Assembly: GCF_900115735.1 (NCBI RefSeq)
Contig: NZ_FOXO01000002.1
Location: 62,001 to 126,000, forward strand
Length of the DNA stretch: 64,000 bases
From: Butyrivibrio proteoclasticus
GTDB lineage: Bacteria > Bacillota > Clostridia > Lachnospirales > Lachnospiraceae
Direction: 5' to 3'
Shown piece after piece: positions 8,669-17,512 of the stretch; the first letter of the stretch is position 1; each line of letters begins with the position of its first letter. The position numbers were made by a program, and so were the translations under genes. The notes beneath the pieces are model-generated. The model had not been told where the DNA came from and did no database searches. It saw nothing but the letters and a program-made list of their open reading frames with translations.

Positions 8669-9463
8669 ATGAGCGTCAGTAAGAAGAGAATAGTTGTAAA
8701 AGTAGGTACTTCCACAATAACAAATAGTGATGGAAATGTTGATATAAGGGCTCTTGATCATCTCTGCAGAGCTTTGGCGGGAGTTGAAAATCTAGGGTAT
8801 GATCTTGTGCTTGTTTCATCAGGAGCTATTGCTGTTGGCGCAGGCAAGATGAGACTTGCTCAGAAGCCAAAAGAAATAAGAATGAAGCAGGCTGCAGCTG
8901 CCGTTGGACAGACTGAGCTCATGCATCTTTATGACAAGTTCTTTAGCGAATACGGTAGAATGGTAGGTCAGATACTTCTTGATAATGAGGATATTGCAGA
9001 TCCCATAAGAAGTAAGAATCTTAAGAATACATTTGATGCTTTGCTTGAGAATCACATAATCCCTATAGTTAATGAGAATGACTCAGTCAGCCATGCTGAG
9101 ATTGAATCTGAAAAGAAGCTCTTTTCTGATAATGATATGTTGTCAGCTTTTGTTGCAGCTTTTTGCAATGCCAGTAAACTCATTATTTTTTCAGATATTG
9201 ATGGACTTTATGATGGCAATCCAAGTACTAATCCTGATGCAAAGCTCATCAGCAGGGTTGAAGAGATTACAGATGAATTAAAGTCAATTGCATCAGGCTC
9301 GGGTTCAAATCGTGGAACAGGCGGAATGATAACAAAGCTTGATGCAGCAGAGTATGCTACAGAGCATGGAATCGATGTGATCATCACAAATGGTAAGAAT
9401 CCTGAAAAGCTTTATGATGTCATTGAGAAAAAGATTGTGGGAACTTTGTTTGTGGCAAAATAA
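8669..9463 (+). CDS. proB: Glutamate 5-kinase, short form without PUA domain
   Basis: Phosphorylates glutamate to gamma-glutamyl phosphate, the first step of proline synthesis. The 264-residue protein is a complete amino-acid kinase fold: KVGTSTITNS at the N-terminus, LVSSGAIAVGAGK, the substrate motif PIVNENDSV, and GTGGMITKLDAAEYA near the end. It stops where the kinase domain ends, so the C-terminal PUA domain found in many homologues is missing; such short forms exist in Firmicutes. AAGGGG precedes the ATG. Unlike the usual proBA operon, the partner reductase proA is about 41 kb away at 50292. Confidence 0.95.
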   Translation: MSVSKKRIVVKVGTSTITNSDGNVDIRALDHLCRALAGVENLGYDLVLVSSGAIAVGAGKMRLAQKPKEIRMKQAAAAVGQTELMHLYDKFFSEYGRMVGQILLDNEDIADPIRSKNLKNTFDALLENHIIPIVNENDSVSHAEIESEKKLFSDNDMLSAFVAAFCNASKLIIFSDIDGLYDGNPSTNPDAKLISRVEEITDELKSIASGSGSNRGTGGMITKLDAAEYATEHGIDVIITNGKNPEKLYDVIEKKIVGTLFVAK

Positions 9464-9485
9464 GAAGCTTATGCGCGCTCTGACA

Positions 9486-9514
9486 TTGACAAGCAGGGTG
9501 TTTGATGCTATTTT
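9486..9514 (+). promoter_or_regulatory. Promoter of the corrinoid operon
   Basis: A consensus TTGACA (9486-9491) lies 17 bases from TATTTT (9509-9514). Initiation near 9521 would put the first transcribed bases right at the start of the riboswitch aptamer. Confidence 0.65.
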
Positions 9515-9519
9515 TGTCA

Positions 9520-9660
9520 GTGCAAATGGTGTGACCAGGATGGATTCTCCGGTGTCACTTAATAGGGAATGAAGTGAAAATCTTCAGCAGTGCCGCTACT
9601 GTGATGGGTATAGTGCCCAAGCCAGATACCTGCCTTTGCGTAAATCACAGAATTTCTTCG
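9520..9660 (+). promoter_or_regulatory. Cobalamin riboswitch
   Basis: The leader carries the conserved core of the adenosylcobalamin-type aptamer: AATAGGGAAT (9561-9570), GAAAATC, GCCGCTACTGTGA (B12-box region, around 9592-9604) and AAGCCAGATACCTGCC (9619-9634). An outer helix forms between GCAAA (9522-9526) and TTTGC (9635-9639). The expression platform probably lies between 9640 and the Shine-Dalgarno at about 9674, so control may be at translation of btuF, transcription of the operon, or both. When coenzyme B12 is plentiful it should shut off the uptake and assembly genes that follow. Confidence 0.9.
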
Positions 9661-9685
9661 TGACCAAAGAAAGTGAGGGAAAATT

Positions 9686-10774
9686 ATGAAAAAGAAAATT
9701 CTATCTATTGTCATGGCTGTTGCCATGATGTCTACTTTTGCTGTTGGTTGTGGAAATAGCACAACAGCAGAGAATGTTTCAGAGTCAGTAACAGAGGAAA
9801 GCGCTGAAGCTATCAGCGAAGCATCTGCTCTTCAGACAGAATCCACTGAAAATACAGATGTATCAGCAAAACCAACCACGGACAGAAGTGGTAATGAAGT
9901 TACAATTCCTGAAGAAGTAAATTCAATTGTATCTATGGCTCCTTCAACAACACAGATTCTTATAGACCTTGGACTTGGTGATAAGATCGTTGCATGTGAT
10001 ACATATTCATACTCAAGCTATGCAGATTCACTTAACGCTGATATTCCACAGTTTGACATGATGACTCCAGATCAGGAACAGATAATTGCCCTTGGCGCAG
10101 ATGTTGTTTTCACAACAGGTATGAGTGCCAGCCATGGAGATGATGTTTTTGCAGCTGTAAAAGAAGCAGGTGTATGTGTCCTTGATATTCCAAGCAGCGC
10201 AAGCCTCCAGGATATTTCAGATGACATCAGATTTATAGGAGCTGCTACATCAACAAGTGATGCTGCAGAGGCAATTGTTAAAGAGATGGAAGCTACTATT
10301 GAAGAAATTTCCAAAATAGCGGCTACTATTCCGGAAGAAGAGAAAAAGACAGTTCTTTTCGAACTCTTTACTCCATCTGCTGATTCACCAACAATTTATA
10401 CATGTGGTTCAAATACTTATATCAACGAGATGATAAGTCTTATCGGAGCAACTAATGTTGCGGGAGAGGAAGAATCACAGTGGCCTGCACTTACGGAAGA
10501 AGCAGCTGTAGCTATGGATCCTCAGGTTATCCTTACTGCTGATATGTACACAGATGATGTTATAAATGTTATTCTATCTATGAGTGGATGGGAGAATGTA
10601 TCTGCTATTAAGGACAAGGCAGTATATCAGATTGATAACGATACAGTTAACAGACCTAATCATCATGTTGTAAGTGCTATGATCGAGATGGCTAGGGATA
10701 TATATCCTGATTACTACGAGACAACAGTTGATCCGTTTGGAGCAGAAGATAGCAAGGAGCAGCCTGCTGCATAA
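9686..10774 (+). CDS. btuF: Corrinoid ABC transporter substrate-binding lipoprotein
   Basis: A 362-residue binding protein starting MKKKILS with a lipobox ending VGCG, a Ser/Thr/Glu-rich linker (about 25-65), then a BtuF/TroA-type two-lobed fold (EVNSIVSMAPSTTQILIDLG; DVVFTTGMS). It catches the ligand outside the membrane and delivers it to the permease encoded next. The ligand is taken to be a corrinoid because the gene follows a cobalamin riboswitch and precedes cobalamin assembly genes; the protein alone would also fit iron-siderophore or haem carriers. GTGAGGG precedes the ATG, and the stop lies one base before btuC. Confidence 0.88.
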   Translation: MKKKILSIVMAVAMMSTFAVGCGNSTTAENVSESVTEESAEAISEASALQTESTENTDVSAKPTTDRSGNEVTIPEEVNSIVSMAPSTTQILIDLGLGDKIVACDTYSYSSYADSLNADIPQFDMMTPDQEQIIALGADVVFTTGMSASHGDDVFAAVKEAGVCVLDIPSSASLQDISDDIRFIGAATSTSDAAEAIVKEMEATIEEISKIAATIPEEEKKTVLFELFTPSADSPTIYTCGSNTYINEMISLIGATNVAGEEESQWPALTEEAAVAMDPQVILTADMYTDDVINVILSMSGWENVSAIKDKAVYQIDNDTVNRPNHHVVSAMIEMARDIYPDYYETTVDPFGAEDSKEQPAA

Positions 10775-10775
10775 T

Positions 10776-11798
10776 ATGAAAAAAGAAAAAGAGCTTAAGA
10801 TAGTAATTTTAGTTTTGATATCGATATTAGTGTTGATTCTTAGTGTGGGATTAGGAAGTGTATATATTCCTGCATCAGATATAGTATCAGTATTGTTAAA
10901 TAAGCTCTTTAATATGCCTTTAACTCAGAGTATTGAGGGCTCTTACATCTCAATACTCTGGGATATAAGGTTGCCAAGGGCGTTCACAGCATTCTTTGTT
11001 GGGGCAGCACTTTCGGTGAGTGGAGCGGTAATCCAGTCTATTTTGCAAAACCCCCTTGCATCATCCTATACTCTTGGTGTTTCTGCCGGTGCATCTTTAG
11101 GAGCTGCGATCGTTATTACTTCCGGAATAACAAGTTCATTACTTGGCTTTTTTCTACTACCTGCTGCAGGTTTTTTGGCAGGGCTTTTTACAGTGTTTTT
11201 TGTTATTGCTGTGTCCGGAAGGCTGGATCATAACATGAGCAATCATACGATCATTCTGTTCGGAATGGTCTTTTCACTTTTTGTTAATGCTATTTTGACT
11301 CTTATAAGTGCTTTGAACAGTGAACATATGCAGAGACTTATTTTATGGCAGATGGGTTCATTTTCGGGAAGAAGATGGATACATGTAGCTGTTTTGAGCG
11401 TGTGTGCAGTGTTGGGAACACTTATAATATGTTTCTTTGTCAGAGAACTTGATATTATGACCTTTGGTGAGGAAGAGGCCATGAGTATCGGCGTTGAGAC
11501 AAAGAAGGTTAAAGTTTTTCTTTTGGCTCTTGCAACGTTTTTGACAGGAGCTGCCGTTTGCTTTTCCGGTATCATTGGTTTTGTTGATCTTACAATTCCT
11601 CATATTGTAAGGCGCTTATTTGGCTCAAAGCATAAATATGTGATTCCTATGTCATTTGTTCTTGGAGGGGCCTTTATGGCTTTTGCAGATATGTTATCAA
11701 GAACTGTACTTGCACCTCAGGAGATACCTGTCGGTGCCATTACGGCCCTTGTTGGAGCGCCGTTTTTTGCATATATATATTTTAGAGGTAAGAGATAA
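10776..11798 (+). CDS. btuC: Corrinoid ABC transporter permease (FecCD family)
   Basis: A 340-residue multispanning permease with about nine to ten hydrophobic segments. It shows FecCD-family signatures: LPRAFTAFFVGAALSVSGAV near the start, NPLASSYTLGVSAGASLGA and the late SGIIGFVDLTIPHIVRRLFG, which contacts the ATPase. The ATG at 10776 is chosen since it begins right after the btuF stop; AAGGAG lies 16 bases upstream inside btuF, so translation is probably coupled. It forms a homodimeric channel with two copies of the ATPase. Specificity for corrinoids is inferred from the operon. Confidence 0.9.
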   Translation: MKKEKELKIVILVLISILVLILSVGLGSVYIPASDIVSVLLNKLFNMPLTQSIEGSYISILWDIRLPRAFTAFFVGAALSVSGAVIQSILQNPLASSYTLGVSAGASLGAAIVITSGITSSLLGFFLLPAAGFLAGLFTVFFVIAVSGRLDHNMSNHTIILFGMVFSLFVNAILTLISALNSEHMQRLILWQMGSFSGRRWIHVAVLSVCAVLGTLIICFFVRELDIMTFGEEEAMSIGVETKKVKVFLLALATFLTGAAVCFSGIIGFVDLTIPHIVRRLFGSKHKYVIPMSFVLGGAFMAFADMLSRTVLAPQEIPVGAITALVGAPFFAYIYFRGKR

Positions 11799-11802
11799 TC
11801 AA

Positions 11803-12576
11803 ATGCTGCTTGAGTGTAAGAATCTGATCTGCGGATACGGGAAAAAACCCGGTGAGAACCCGGTTATAAAGGATATCTCTTTTGGTGTAAATGAAGGAGA
11901 AAACATTGCCATTTTGGGCGCAAATGGATGTGGTAAAACTACGCTGATCAAGACTCTTGCAGGAATGCTCCCATATGACGGAAATATCATTCTTGGTGAT
12001 AGAGAAGTCAGGAATCTTAAGAGAAAAGATATAGCAAAAAAGATTTCTGTAATGATGCAGTTTTCTGACATCTATTTTTCATATACTGTCGAAGAAACGG
12101 TCATGCTTGGAAGGTATCTTTATTCCAACAATGTTTTTGGGATTGCTAATAGCCGTGACAAAGAGATTGTAGATAAAAGCCTTAGAGAATATGGCCTTGA
12201 AGATATTAGAGACAGGCAGATAAGCCAGTTATCGGGAGGACAGCTTCAGAGAGTATTTCTGGCAAGGACAATGGCTCAGGATACTGATATTATCATTTTA
12301 GATGAGCCCACCAACCATCTGGACCTTAAATATCAGTCTGAATTTCTGAGTTTCCTTTCTGATTGGAAAAAAGAGAGCAAAAAACATACACTTATAGGTG
12401 TTTTCCATGATATCAATATTGCCCTGGAAGTTGCGGATAAGCTTATTTTGCTTAAAAACGGAAAAATTCTTGCTGATGGCAGTAAAGAGGAACTTATAGA
12501 AAGCAAGTACCTTGTCGACGCTTTTGATATTGATGTAAAGCAGTATATGAAAAAGCAGTATTCACATTGGATATAA
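11803..12576 (+). CDS. btuD: Corrinoid ABC transporter ATP-binding protein
   Basis: A 257-residue ABC ATPase of the FepC/BtuD type that powers the transporter from the cytoplasmic face. Walker A is GANGCGKTT, the signature motif is SQLSGGQLQR, Walker B with switch region is DIIILDEPTNHLD, and the H-loop is GVFHDINIA. The ATG at 11803 is used because it lies four bases after the btuC stop and gives the standard ABC N-terminus (MLLECKNLICGYG); the longer open frame would overlap btuC by more than 140 bases. Confidence 0.93.
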   Translation: MLLECKNLICGYGKKPGENPVIKDISFGVNEGENIAILGANGCGKTTLIKTLAGMLPYDGNIILGDREVRNLKRKDIAKKISVMMQFSDIYFSYTVEETVMLGRYLYSNNVFGIANSRDKEIVDKSLREYGLEDIRDRQISQLSGGQLQRVFLARTMAQDTDIIILDEPTNHLDLKYQSEFLSFLSDWKKESKKHTLIGVFHDINIALEVADKLILLKNGKILADGSKEELIESKYLVDAFDIDVKQYMKKQYSHWI

Positions 12577-12585
12577 GGTTTATTT

Positions 12586-13653
12586 ATGGAAGAAAACAAA
12601 GATTACTATCATGGCGGTGAAATTAAGAGTGATTCGCTGATTGATTTTAGCGTTAATACCAACTTTTTTGTCAATGAGATTGAGTTTACAAAAAAGGAGA
12701 TTCAAGAGGCTACCAGTTTTTATCCTGACAGGGAGAGTAAAGAACTTGTTCGCAAAGTGGCCGGGAAAAATAATATTTCACCAGATCACATAGTTATGGG
12801 AAATGGTGCATCTCAGATCATCACGCTTTTGCCGTTTTGCATTGATATAGAAAATGCTCTTATTATAGAGCCGACTTTTTCAGGATATGAGAGAGCTCTG
12901 CAGGCGAAAGGTGCAAAGGTAAAATACCTGTTTCTTGATGAGAAGGATGATTTTTCATTTGGTGAGAGCCGGGTAAAAGAAATAGAAAGATTTGTAAAAG
13001 AGTTCAAAAACCATGGGAACAGTGCTGTTTATATCTGTAGTCCCAACAATCCCACAGGAAAAGTAATTAAAAAAGATACTTTGAAGGATGTGCTTGATAT
13101 ATGCAAAAAATATGGAGCCTTTCTTGTAGTTGACGAGTCTTTTATTGATTTTGCGGATGACGAAAGGGATAAGAGCCTTGTATGTTTCATAGATGAATAT
13201 AAGAATCTTTTTATCATCAGGTCTTTTACCAAGATTTATTCTATACCGGGAATCAGGCTTGGATATGGCATATGTAGTGATGAAAAGGTTATTGAAAAGA
13301 TGAGACTTTTGCAGCCTGAATGGAGCATTTCGGGACTTGCTCAGATTGCAGGTGCAAAGCTGTTAGACTCTGATTTTGAAATAGAAAAGAGCCTTATGGA
13401 TATTAAAAATGAAAGAGAATACCTTGAAAGAGAACTTGAAAGGCTTGGAATCAGGGTATTTCCTTCAGATGTGAATTTCATTTTAATCAAGGTAAATGCA
13501 GAAGGTGGTTTCTATGATAATCTTTTGCGCAAGGGGATTTATCTTCGTAAAAGCTCCAATTTCCCGGGGCTGACAGATGAATACTACAGAATAGCCATAA
13601 GAGGACATGAAGACAATAAAAAACTCATAGAGGTTATAGAGAAACTTATCTGA
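12586..13653 (+). CDS. cobD: Threonine-phosphate decarboxylase (CobD-type, PLP enzyme)
   Basis: A 355-residue fold-type I aminotransferase homologue. CobD decarboxylates L-threonine O-3-phosphate to (R)-1-amino-2-propanol phosphate, the linker of cobalamin. Visible are SPNNPTGKV, VVDESFIDF and the PLP lysine Lys216 in RSFTKIYSIPGIRLGY. It resembles histidinol-phosphate aminotransferase, but its place among cobT, cobU, cobS and cbiB and the start HGGEIKSDSLIDFSVN (compare the HGG near the N-terminus of CobD proteins) point to CobD. CbiB, encoded five genes on, uses its product. Nine bases separate it from btuD. Confidence 0.9.
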   Translation: MEENKDYYHGGEIKSDSLIDFSVNTNFFVNEIEFTKKEIQEATSFYPDRESKELVRKVAGKNNISPDHIVMGNGASQIITLLPFCIDIENALIIEPTFSGYERALQAKGAKVKYLFLDEKDDFSFGESRVKEIERFVKEFKNHGNSAVYICSPNNPTGKVIKKDTLKDVLDICKKYGAFLVVDESFIDFADDERDKSLVCFIDEYKNLFIIRSFTKIYSIPGIRLGYGICSDEKVIEKMRLLQPEWSISGLAQIAGAKLLDSDFEIEKSLMDIKNEREYLERELERLGIRVFPSDVNFILIKVNAEGGFYDNLLRKGIYLRKSSNFPGLTDEYYRIAIRGHEDNKKLIEVIEKLI

Positions 13654-13663
13654 GGTGCAGACA

Positions 13664-14761
13664 TTGGATTTTGAATTAGAACTTAAGGAAAAAATTAAAG
13701 ATATAGAAGGGGTAGATGCTGATAAAAAGCGCGAAGCTTACGGATATATTGACAGCCTTATTAAACCTCCCAAAAGCCTTGGAAAGCTTGAAAAAATAGC
13801 AATTGCGCTTGCGGGTATTACAGGGCAGGTCAAAAACACACTTAAGAAAAAGCGGATAATTGTGCTGTGCGCGGATAATGGCGTTACATGTGAGGGCGTT
13901 TCTTCAGCGCCTGTTTCTGTAACGGCTAGCCAGGCGGTTAATATGACAAAAGGCATTACCGGTATGTCTTCTATGGCTAAGCATTTTGGAATTGAGACTG
14001 AGATCGTCGATGTTGGGATTGCAATAGATTATGACTGCGAAGAGGTTCTTGACAGGAAAATAAGGAAGGGCACCGGGAACATCGCTATAGAGCCTGCGCT
14101 AACAAGAGAAGAGGTTATAAGAGCAATCTTTGTAGGAATGGAAAGAGCAGACAGGGCTGCTTTGGATAATGTAGATGTTTTGGGTGTTGGAGAGATGGGA
14201 ATTGGAAACACCACGACAAGTGCTGCGGTTTTAGCTGCCATTTCAGGGGCTTTGCCTGGAGACCTGGTTGGAAGAGGCGGCGGACTTACAGATGAGGCCT
14301 TTCAAAAAAAGTTAAGCGTTGTTGAAAGAGCGGTAAAGAGGTTTTTAAATAGCGGCTCGGATAAAGGAGATATAATTAATATCCTTTCTGAACTTGGAGG
14401 TCTTGATATTGCCGCTATGTGCGGAGTCTTTCTGGGCGCCGCCAAAAACAGGATACCTGTTGTAATAGACGGCTATATATCAGTGGTTTCGGCCCTTTGT
14501 GCCTGCAGATTAAACGAAAAGGTTACCGGATATCTTTTTCCGTCTCATGAGTCAAAAGAAAAAGGCTATAAAATTGCAATCTCAATGCTTGATTTTGAGC
14601 CGTGGTTTAATCTTGATATGGGCCTTGGAGAAGGCAGCGGATGCGTTATAGCTTTTCAGATAATGGAGGCAGCCTGTGCTTTTGTCTGCAATATGGGGAC
14701 CTTTGAGAGTGGCGGCATATGTGATGATTATCTGGAAGATATCAGAAAACAGGAGAAATAA
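13664..14761 (+). CDS. cobT: Nicotinate-nucleotide:dimethylbenzimidazole phosphoribosyltransferase
   Basis: Activates the lower-ligand base by transferring phosphoribose from nicotinate mononucleotide, giving alpha-ribazole phosphate. The CobT signature GVGEMGIGNTTTSAAVLAA is intact, as are PPKSLGKLE near the start, CADNGVTCEGVS and the late LGEGSGCVIAFQI. Two starts compete: a GTG at 13655 has no ribosome binding site, while a TTG at 13664 sits six bases after GAGGTG (13652-13657), which overlaps the cobD stop, so I prefer the TTG. About 365 residues, slightly longer than typical 340-360 residue homologues. Which base it activates cannot be told from the sequence. Confidence 0.95.
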   Translation: MDFELELKEKIKDIEGVDADKKREAYGYIDSLIKPPKSLGKLEKIAIALAGITGQVKNTLKKKRIIVLCADNGVTCEGVSSAPVSVTASQAVNMTKGITGMSSMAKHFGIETEIVDVGIAIDYDCEEVLDRKIRKGTGNIAIEPALTREEVIRAIFVGMERADRAALDNVDVLGVGEMGIGNTTTSAAVLAAISGALPGDLVGRGGGLTDEAFQKKLSVVERAVKRFLNSGSDKGDIINILSELGGLDIAAMCGVFLGAAKNRIPVVIDGYISVVSALCACRLNEKVTGYLFPSHESKEKGYKIAISMLDFEPWFNLDMGLGEGSGCVIAFQIMEAACAFVCNMGTFESGGICDDYLEDIRKQEK

Positions 14762-14763
14762 GA

Positions 14764-15690
14764 TTGCTTGTACTAATTACAGGTGGCTGCAAGAATGGAA
14801 AGTCATCAAAGGCTGAAGCTATAGCTTTTGAGCTTTCAAAAGGCGATAATCTATACTACCTTGCGACCATGATTGCCTCTGACAATGAGGATAAAGAACG
14901 TATAAAAAAGCATATAGAAAGCAGGAAAGACATGCCTTTTCTTACAATAGAAAAGGGGAGAGACATCGATACTATCCTTGAAAAGATTCCAGAAAATGCG
15001 ACAGTCCTTTTGGACAGCCTCACAGCTCTTTTATCCAATGAAATGTTCAAGATATCAGATGGTGGCGGATATGTTTTTTGCAAGGAAGCTGCAGGGAAGG
15101 TGCTAAAGGATATCGAAACTTTAAATGACAGGGTTTTAAATCTTGTTATAGTTAGCGACTATATTCAAAGCGACGCTCCTATGTATGATGAATATACGCA
15201 GCTTTATAGAAATGGACTTTCTTTTTTGGAGGAGAGGCTTTGCAGCCTTTCTGATAAAGCTTTTGAAATCGTTGCGGGAAAAGAAATGCTGATAAAAGAG
15301 AAAAAAGATACCAAAATTAAAACAGATAATAGAAATGTGCTTGTTTTGGGCGGCGCTTTTCAGGGAAAAAGAGATTTTGTAATGGAGAATTTTGGAATTT
15401 CTCAGGAGGAAATCTACACCTTTGACGAAGAATGTGCAGAGATTCCAGTGGGATACAAGTGCTATGAGCATATTGAAAGGTATGTCTATGCTTGTATAAA
15501 GAAGGAGAAAGAACCCGTTGAAAGCTTTCCTGAAGGTTCTGTCATTATAATAGACGATATTTTTTGCGGCGTAGTGCCTATGGATGAATTTATCAGGCAT
15601 TATCGCGAAGAAGCTGGGCGATTCATGCAGAAAATTGCTGCACATTCAGATGTCTACAGAGTTTTTTGTAAAAGAGGGATAAAGCTATGA
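14764..15690 (+). CDS. cobU: CobU-type adenosylcobinamide kinase/guanylyltransferase with a second CobU-like domain
   Basis: CobU phosphorylates adenosylcobinamide and then attaches GMP. Normal CobU has about 180 residues; this one has 308. Residues 1 to about 185 form a full CobU domain: P-loop GGCKNGKSSKAE, ATMIASD, RIKKHIESR with the His used for guanylylation in the family, and LLDSLTALLSNEMF. The usual NEVG-x-GIVP motif is changed to SDYIQSDAP. Residues from about 193 start again with LVLGGAFQGKR and end GVVPMDEFIRHYREEAGR, which matches the CobU tail that the first half has lost. It starts at TTG with AGGAGA seven bases upstream, and its stop overlaps the cobS start (ATGA). Confidence 0.9.
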   Translation: MLVLITGGCKNGKSSKAEAIAFELSKGDNLYYLATMIASDNEDKERIKKHIESRKDMPFLTIEKGRDIDTILEKIPENATVLLDSLTALLSNEMFKISDGGGYVFCKEAAGKVLKDIETLNDRVLNLVIVSDYIQSDAPMYDEYTQLYRNGLSFLEERLCSLSDKAFEIVAGKEMLIKEKKDTKIKTDNRNVLVLGGAFQGKRDFVMENFGISQEEIYTFDEECAEIPVGYKCYEHIERYVYACIKKEKEPVESFPEGSVIIIDDIFCGVVPMDEFIRHYREEAGRFMQKIAAHSDVYRVFCKRGIKL

Positions 15691-16466
15691 ATGTCTTAAA
15701 ATCTATTGCAATTGCTTTTTCCATGTATTCACGAATACCTATGCCTGTATTTGAATGGAAGAAAGAAAACATGAAATACAGCATCTGTTTTTTTCCTTTT
15801 GTGGGACTAGTTATTTCTTTTATCATTTCTTTGTTGTATTATCTCTTTGGAGCGTATTTTGCGATGATTCCGGATGTTGCCAAAACGCTTTTTATTTTGG
15901 CAATTCCGGTTGTAATTTCCGGAGGTATCCATTTAGACGGATATATGGATACAAGTGATGCGCTAAGCTCATACAGGGACAGGGAAAAGCGGCTTGAAAT
16001 TCTTAAAGATCCTCATATTGGAGCCTTTGCTGTTATAAGACTTCTTTTATACAGCTGCATTTTTCTTGCTACAGTGTTGACAATTGTAAGCGCTCATGCT
16101 GAGCTTGATATATTTTTTTCATGGAGCCTTGTGTTTTTCTTATCTCGTATTCTTTCAGGAATAGCGGTGGTTAGTTTTAAATGTGCCAAGAGTAATGGGA
16201 CTTTGTACACTTTTGCAGAAGGGGCTGAAAGGACAAAGTGCAAAGCTCTGATGACCATAGAGGTTATAATTTGCATTTTTCTTATGACCTATTTTGGGAA
16301 AGTTGCTGGAGTGCTGGGAACTGTTGCTTCATTTTTAGTTTTCATATATTATCATCGTATGGCAAATGACAAATTTGGAGGTCTAACAGGAGATCTTGCA
16401 GGCTTCTTTGTCTGTGTTTGTGAACTGGTTTCTTCTTTTGCCTTTATGATTTGGCTTTTTATGTAG
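15687..16466 (+). CDS. cobS: Adenosylcobinamide-GDP ribazoletransferase (cobalamin synthase)
   Basis: A 259-residue integral membrane enzyme that joins adenosylcobinamide-GDP to alpha-ribazole (phosphate), the last assembly step of the coenzyme. The family motif GGIHLDGYMDTSDALSS with its metal-binding acidic residues is intact, followed by REKRLEILKDPHIGAFAV. Several hydrophobic segments cover most of the chain. Its ATG overlaps the cobU stop by four bases, indicating coupled translation. The product of CobT and the product of CobU meet here. Confidence 0.95.
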   Translation: MNVLKSIAIAFSMYSRIPMPVFEWKKENMKYSICFFPFVGLVISFIISLLYYLFGAYFAMIPDVAKTLFILAIPVVISGGIHLDGYMDTSDALSSYRDREKRLEILKDPHIGAFAVIRLLLYSCIFLATVLTIVSAHAELDIFFSWSLVFFLSRILSGIAVVSFKCAKSNGTLYTFAEGAERTKCKALMTIEVIICIFLMTYFGKVAGVLGTVASFLVFIYYHRMANDKFGGLTGDLAGFFVCVCELVSSFAFMIWLFM

Positions 16467-16513
16467 GGGATTTGTTATGTTGACGGGGTGTTTTATATTT
16501 TAAGGAGTATATA

Positions 16514-17488
16514 GTGGCACTATTTTACAGGGATTTTTTGGTTTCTTTTCTGATAGGAATTGCGCTTGATACGTGCGTTGGCGATCCTAAATGGCTTTAT
16601 CATCCGGTTCAGGCAATTGGCGCTCTTATCACATTTTTAGAAAGGAGACTGCTTAAAGAAGAGGATTCCGATAGAAAAAAACGGGTAATGGGAGTTATTT
16701 TAGTAATAATAGTTCTTGTAATTACCGGAACGGTCACAGGGCTTATAGTATTTGTTGCATTTAGAATAGATCGTGTTTTTGGAATTGTGGTTATGGGAGT
16801 GTTATCATCTTTTGCAATTGCCGGAAAAAGTTTAAGAGACGCAGCAATGGATGTTTACAGACCTCTTGCCGCTCTGCCGAAAGATATTGAGAGTGCCAGA
16901 AGAGCGCTTTCAATGATAGTTGGAAGAGATACGCAAAGCCTTGATGAAGCAGGGATACTTCGAGCGACAGTTGAAACTGTTTCGGAGAATACAAATGACG
17001 GAGTTATATGTCCGATGTTTTATCTTATTATTGGCGGACCTGTGCTTGCCTTTATCTATAAGGCAGTCAGCACAATGGATTCAATGATTGGCTATAAGAA
17101 CGATAAATACAGATATTTTGGTACTGCTGCAGCAAGACTTGATGATATTCTCGCTTTCATTCCTGCAAGAATAAGTGCTTTATATATGATTTTTTCAGCG
17201 CTTATACTTGGTTATGATCCTTTTGGAGCTTTCAGGATATGGCGCAGAGACAGGTACAATCATGAAAGTCCCAATTCAGCACAATGTGAAAGCGTGTGCG
17301 CAGGAGCACTTGGACTTAGGCTTGCAGGCCCTGCTTCATATTTTGGTAAGATTAAGGATAAGCCTTTTATAGGTGATGATATAAAAATGATAGATAAAGA
17401 GGATATTTTAAGAAGTATAAGTCTGATGCAGGCAACAGAATCATTATTGACGCTATTTTGCCTTTTTATCTATCTTGGAATAAGATGA
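16514..17488 (+). CDS. cbiB: Adenosylcobinamide-phosphate synthase CbiB
   Basis: A 324-residue membrane protein that amidates adenosylcobyric acid with aminopropanol (phosphate), the product of CobD. Family signatures are LDTCVGDPKWLYHPVQAIG near the N-terminus, ARRALSMIVGRDT, ETVSENTNDGVICPMFYL, and DRYNHESPNSAQCESVCAG. Four to five hydrophobic segments are visible. The start is a GTG nine bases after AAGGAG. It is the last clear corrinoid gene of the run, 47 bases after cobS. Confidence 0.95.
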   Translation: MALFYRDFLVSFLIGIALDTCVGDPKWLYHPVQAIGALITFLERRLLKEEDSDRKKRVMGVILVIIVLVITGTVTGLIVFVAFRIDRVFGIVVMGVLSSFAIAGKSLRDAAMDVYRPLAALPKDIESARRALSMIVGRDTQSLDEAGILRATVETVSENTNDGVICPMFYLIIGGPVLAFIYKAVSTMDSMIGYKNDKYRYFGTAAARLDDILAFIPARISALYMIFSALILGYDPFGAFRIWRRDRYNHESPNSAQCESVCAGALGLRLAGPASYFGKIKDKPFIGDDIKMIDKEDILRSISLMQATESLLTLFCLFIYLGIR

Positions 17489-17512
17489 TTTTTGATAGGA
17501 GTTTTGCTGAAA

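Noticed and set aside
9390-9572. Open frame of 60 codons after proB
   Set aside because: It overlaps the end of proB in another frame and runs into the cobalamin riboswitch; no ribosome binding site and no protein-like composition.
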